Source: CAYWJT01 sp964458655
GTDB lineage: Bacteria > Acidobacteriota > Aminicenantia > Aminicenantales > Saccharicenantaceae
Assembly: GCA_964458655.1 (NCBI GenBank)
Contig: CAYWJT010000088.1
Coordinates: 1 to 5,800, forward strand
Reading direction: 5' to 3'
DNA length: 5,800 bases
The position numbers were made by a program, and so were the translations under genes. Under the pieces are notes generated by a model. It saw only the letters and a program-made list of their open reading frames with translations. It was not told the DNA's origin and ran no database searches. Position 1 is the first letter of the stretch; each line of letters starts with the position of its first letter. Below are positions 4,797-5,800 of the stretch, piece after piece.

Positions 4797-5800
4797 CCCG
4801 CGGTTCCACGATCCTCGTCTCTGCCTCTATCGTGACCACGTAGAACTTCGGCGTCCGGCCGACCGCTTTCTCGTACTCCGCCGCCACTGATTCCCTGAAG
4901 ACCGGCACGGCGTCGGCCTCTACCAGGCTTATGGTGCAGCCGCCGAAGCCTGCGCCCATCATTCGCGACCCGAAGACGCCCGGCACCGTGAGCGCGGCCT
5001 CGACCAAGGCGTCGAGCTCCGGCGAACTGACCTCGTAGTCGTTCTTGAGCCCGAGATGGGAAGCGTTCATGAGCGCGCCGAAGGCTTTTAGGTCGCCGGC
5101 CTGCAGGGCCCGGCAGGCCTCGACGACGCGCAGGTTCTCGCGCACGACGTAGTCGCAGCGGCGGAAAACTACCGGGTCGAACTCGTCCCGATGCCCGGCC
5201 AGCATCTCGAGGCTCGCGTCGCGGAGGCTCCTGACCTCCGGATAATGTTTGGCGAGCAGCCCGACGCCCTCCTCGCACTGGCGCCGCCGCACGTTGTATT
5301 CCGAGCCGGCCAGCTCGCGCCTGACGAGCGTGTCCGTCACGACCACCCTGACATCCTCCCTCTCGAAGGGAAAGTACTCGAACTCGAGGGAGCGGCAGTC
5401 GAGCCTGAGTACGCTCTTCGCCCGGCCGTGAATGTTTATGAACTGGTCCATGATGCCGCACTTGACGCCGACGAACTCGTTCTCGGCCTTCTGCGACAGC
5501 TTGACCAGGGAGAGGCGGTCGAGACCGAGCCCGAAAAGCTCGTTCAGCCCGAAGGCCAGCCCGGCTTCGATGGCCGCCGAAGATGACATGCCCGCCCCGA
5601 TCGGGATGTTGCCGCCGAAGACGCAGTTGAACCCACCCGGCCGGCGGCCGGCCTTGACAAGCTGGTCCATGACGCCGAGCAGGTAATTCGGCCAGTGCAG
5701 CGGCGACAGGTTGAAGGAACCCAGCTCGCAGCGGAATTCCTGGCCGTAGTCGTTCGAGAGCAGATGGCAGTGGCCGTCGGCGCGGCGCCCCAGGGCGAAG
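4792..5800 (-). CDS. galK: Galactokinase (GHMP kinase), N-terminus cut by window edge
   Basis: Phosphorylates galactose to galactose-1-phosphate with ATP, the entry step of the Leloir pathway, in the cytoplasm. The visible part is 335 residues; the frame runs off the right edge without a start. Counting from the first full codon at 5799, it shows GHMP motif 2, PIGAGMSSSAA (66-76), then KCGIMDQF (113-120) with D118 matching the catalytic aspartate of galactokinases. SEYNVRRRQCE (166-176), YEVSSPELDAL (255-265) and GHMP motif 3, MGAGFGGCTISL (281-292), follow. Galactokinases are usually about 380-390 residues, so roughly 45-50 are missing, including the N-terminal substrate signature (GEHTDY type). 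The ATG at 5668-5670 is internal, since clear galactokinase-like sequence continues upstream of it. Substrate specificity for galactose rather than a related sugar rests on family resemblance, because the sugar-recognition signature is outside the window. It ends 42 bp from the convergent tRNA. Confidence 0.93.
   Translation of the reverse strand, partial: FALGRRADGHCHLLSNDYGQEFRCELGSFNLSPLHWPNYLLGVMDQLVKAGRRPGGFNCVFGGNIPIGAGMSSSAAIEAGLAFGLNELFGLGLDRLSLVKLSQKAENEFVGVKCGIMDQFINIHGRAKSVLRLDCRSLEFEYFPFEREDVRVVVTDTLVRRELAGSEYNVRRRQCEEGVGLLAKHYPEVRSLRDASLEMLAGHRDEFDPVVFRRCDYVVRENLRVVEACRALQAGDLKAFGALMNASHLGLKNDYEVSSPELDALVEAALTVPGVFGSRMMGAGFGGCTISLVEADAVPVFRESVAAEYEKAVGRTPKFYVVTIEAETRIVEPRG

Noticed and set aside
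4613..5461. A 282-codon minus-strand frame running through the tRNA into the galactokinase region
   Set aside because: It is out of frame with the galactokinase, has an Arg/Gly-rich composition and crosses a clear tRNA gene.

Overview
The window is GC-rich bacterial chromosome with tightly packed genes. An outer-membrane beta-barrel protein with a signal peptide and a C-terminal phenylalanine points to a Gram-negative (diderm) cell. A multi-cluster Fe-S membrane protein and a hydrogenase-maturation protease point to an anaerobic or hydrogen-metabolising lifestyle. The phylum cannot be fixed from this sequence. Acidobacteriota/Aminicenantes-like lineages would fit, but that is only an impression. 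I see no mobile element, CRISPR array, phage gene or defence system.

Layout. Positions 26-3078 (minus strand) hold a four-gene cluster with gaps of only 10-13 bp. In transcription order these are a 44-aa membrane peptide ending in a CxxC motif, a NapH-like polytopic ferredoxin protein with 18 cysteines, a dolichol-phosphate-mannose-synthase-like GT2 enzyme, and a GT87-like polytopic glycosyltransferase. Upstream of it on the same strand (3233-3805) is a small outer-membrane beta-barrel gene with a near-consensus sigma70 promoter. The 3806-4036 interval is a divergent control region. To its right, on the plus strand, are a HycI-type hydrogenase maturation protease (4037-4531), apparently made from a leaderless mRNA, and a tRNA-Gln(CUG) gene with its own promoter (4676-4749). 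The right end (4792 to the edge) is the C-terminal seven-eighths or so of a galactokinase on the minus strand, converging on the tRNA.

How the genes may work together. The two glycosyltransferases make a coherent pair. The GT2 enzyme would charge a polyprenyl phosphate with a sugar on the cytoplasmic face, and the GT87 protein would use that lipid-linked sugar on the outer face of the inner membrane. The CxxC peptide and the Fe-S protein look like a membrane redox module. Why the redox pair and the glycosylation pair share an apparent operon is the main open question here. The protease, tRNA and galactokinase look like independent transcription units.
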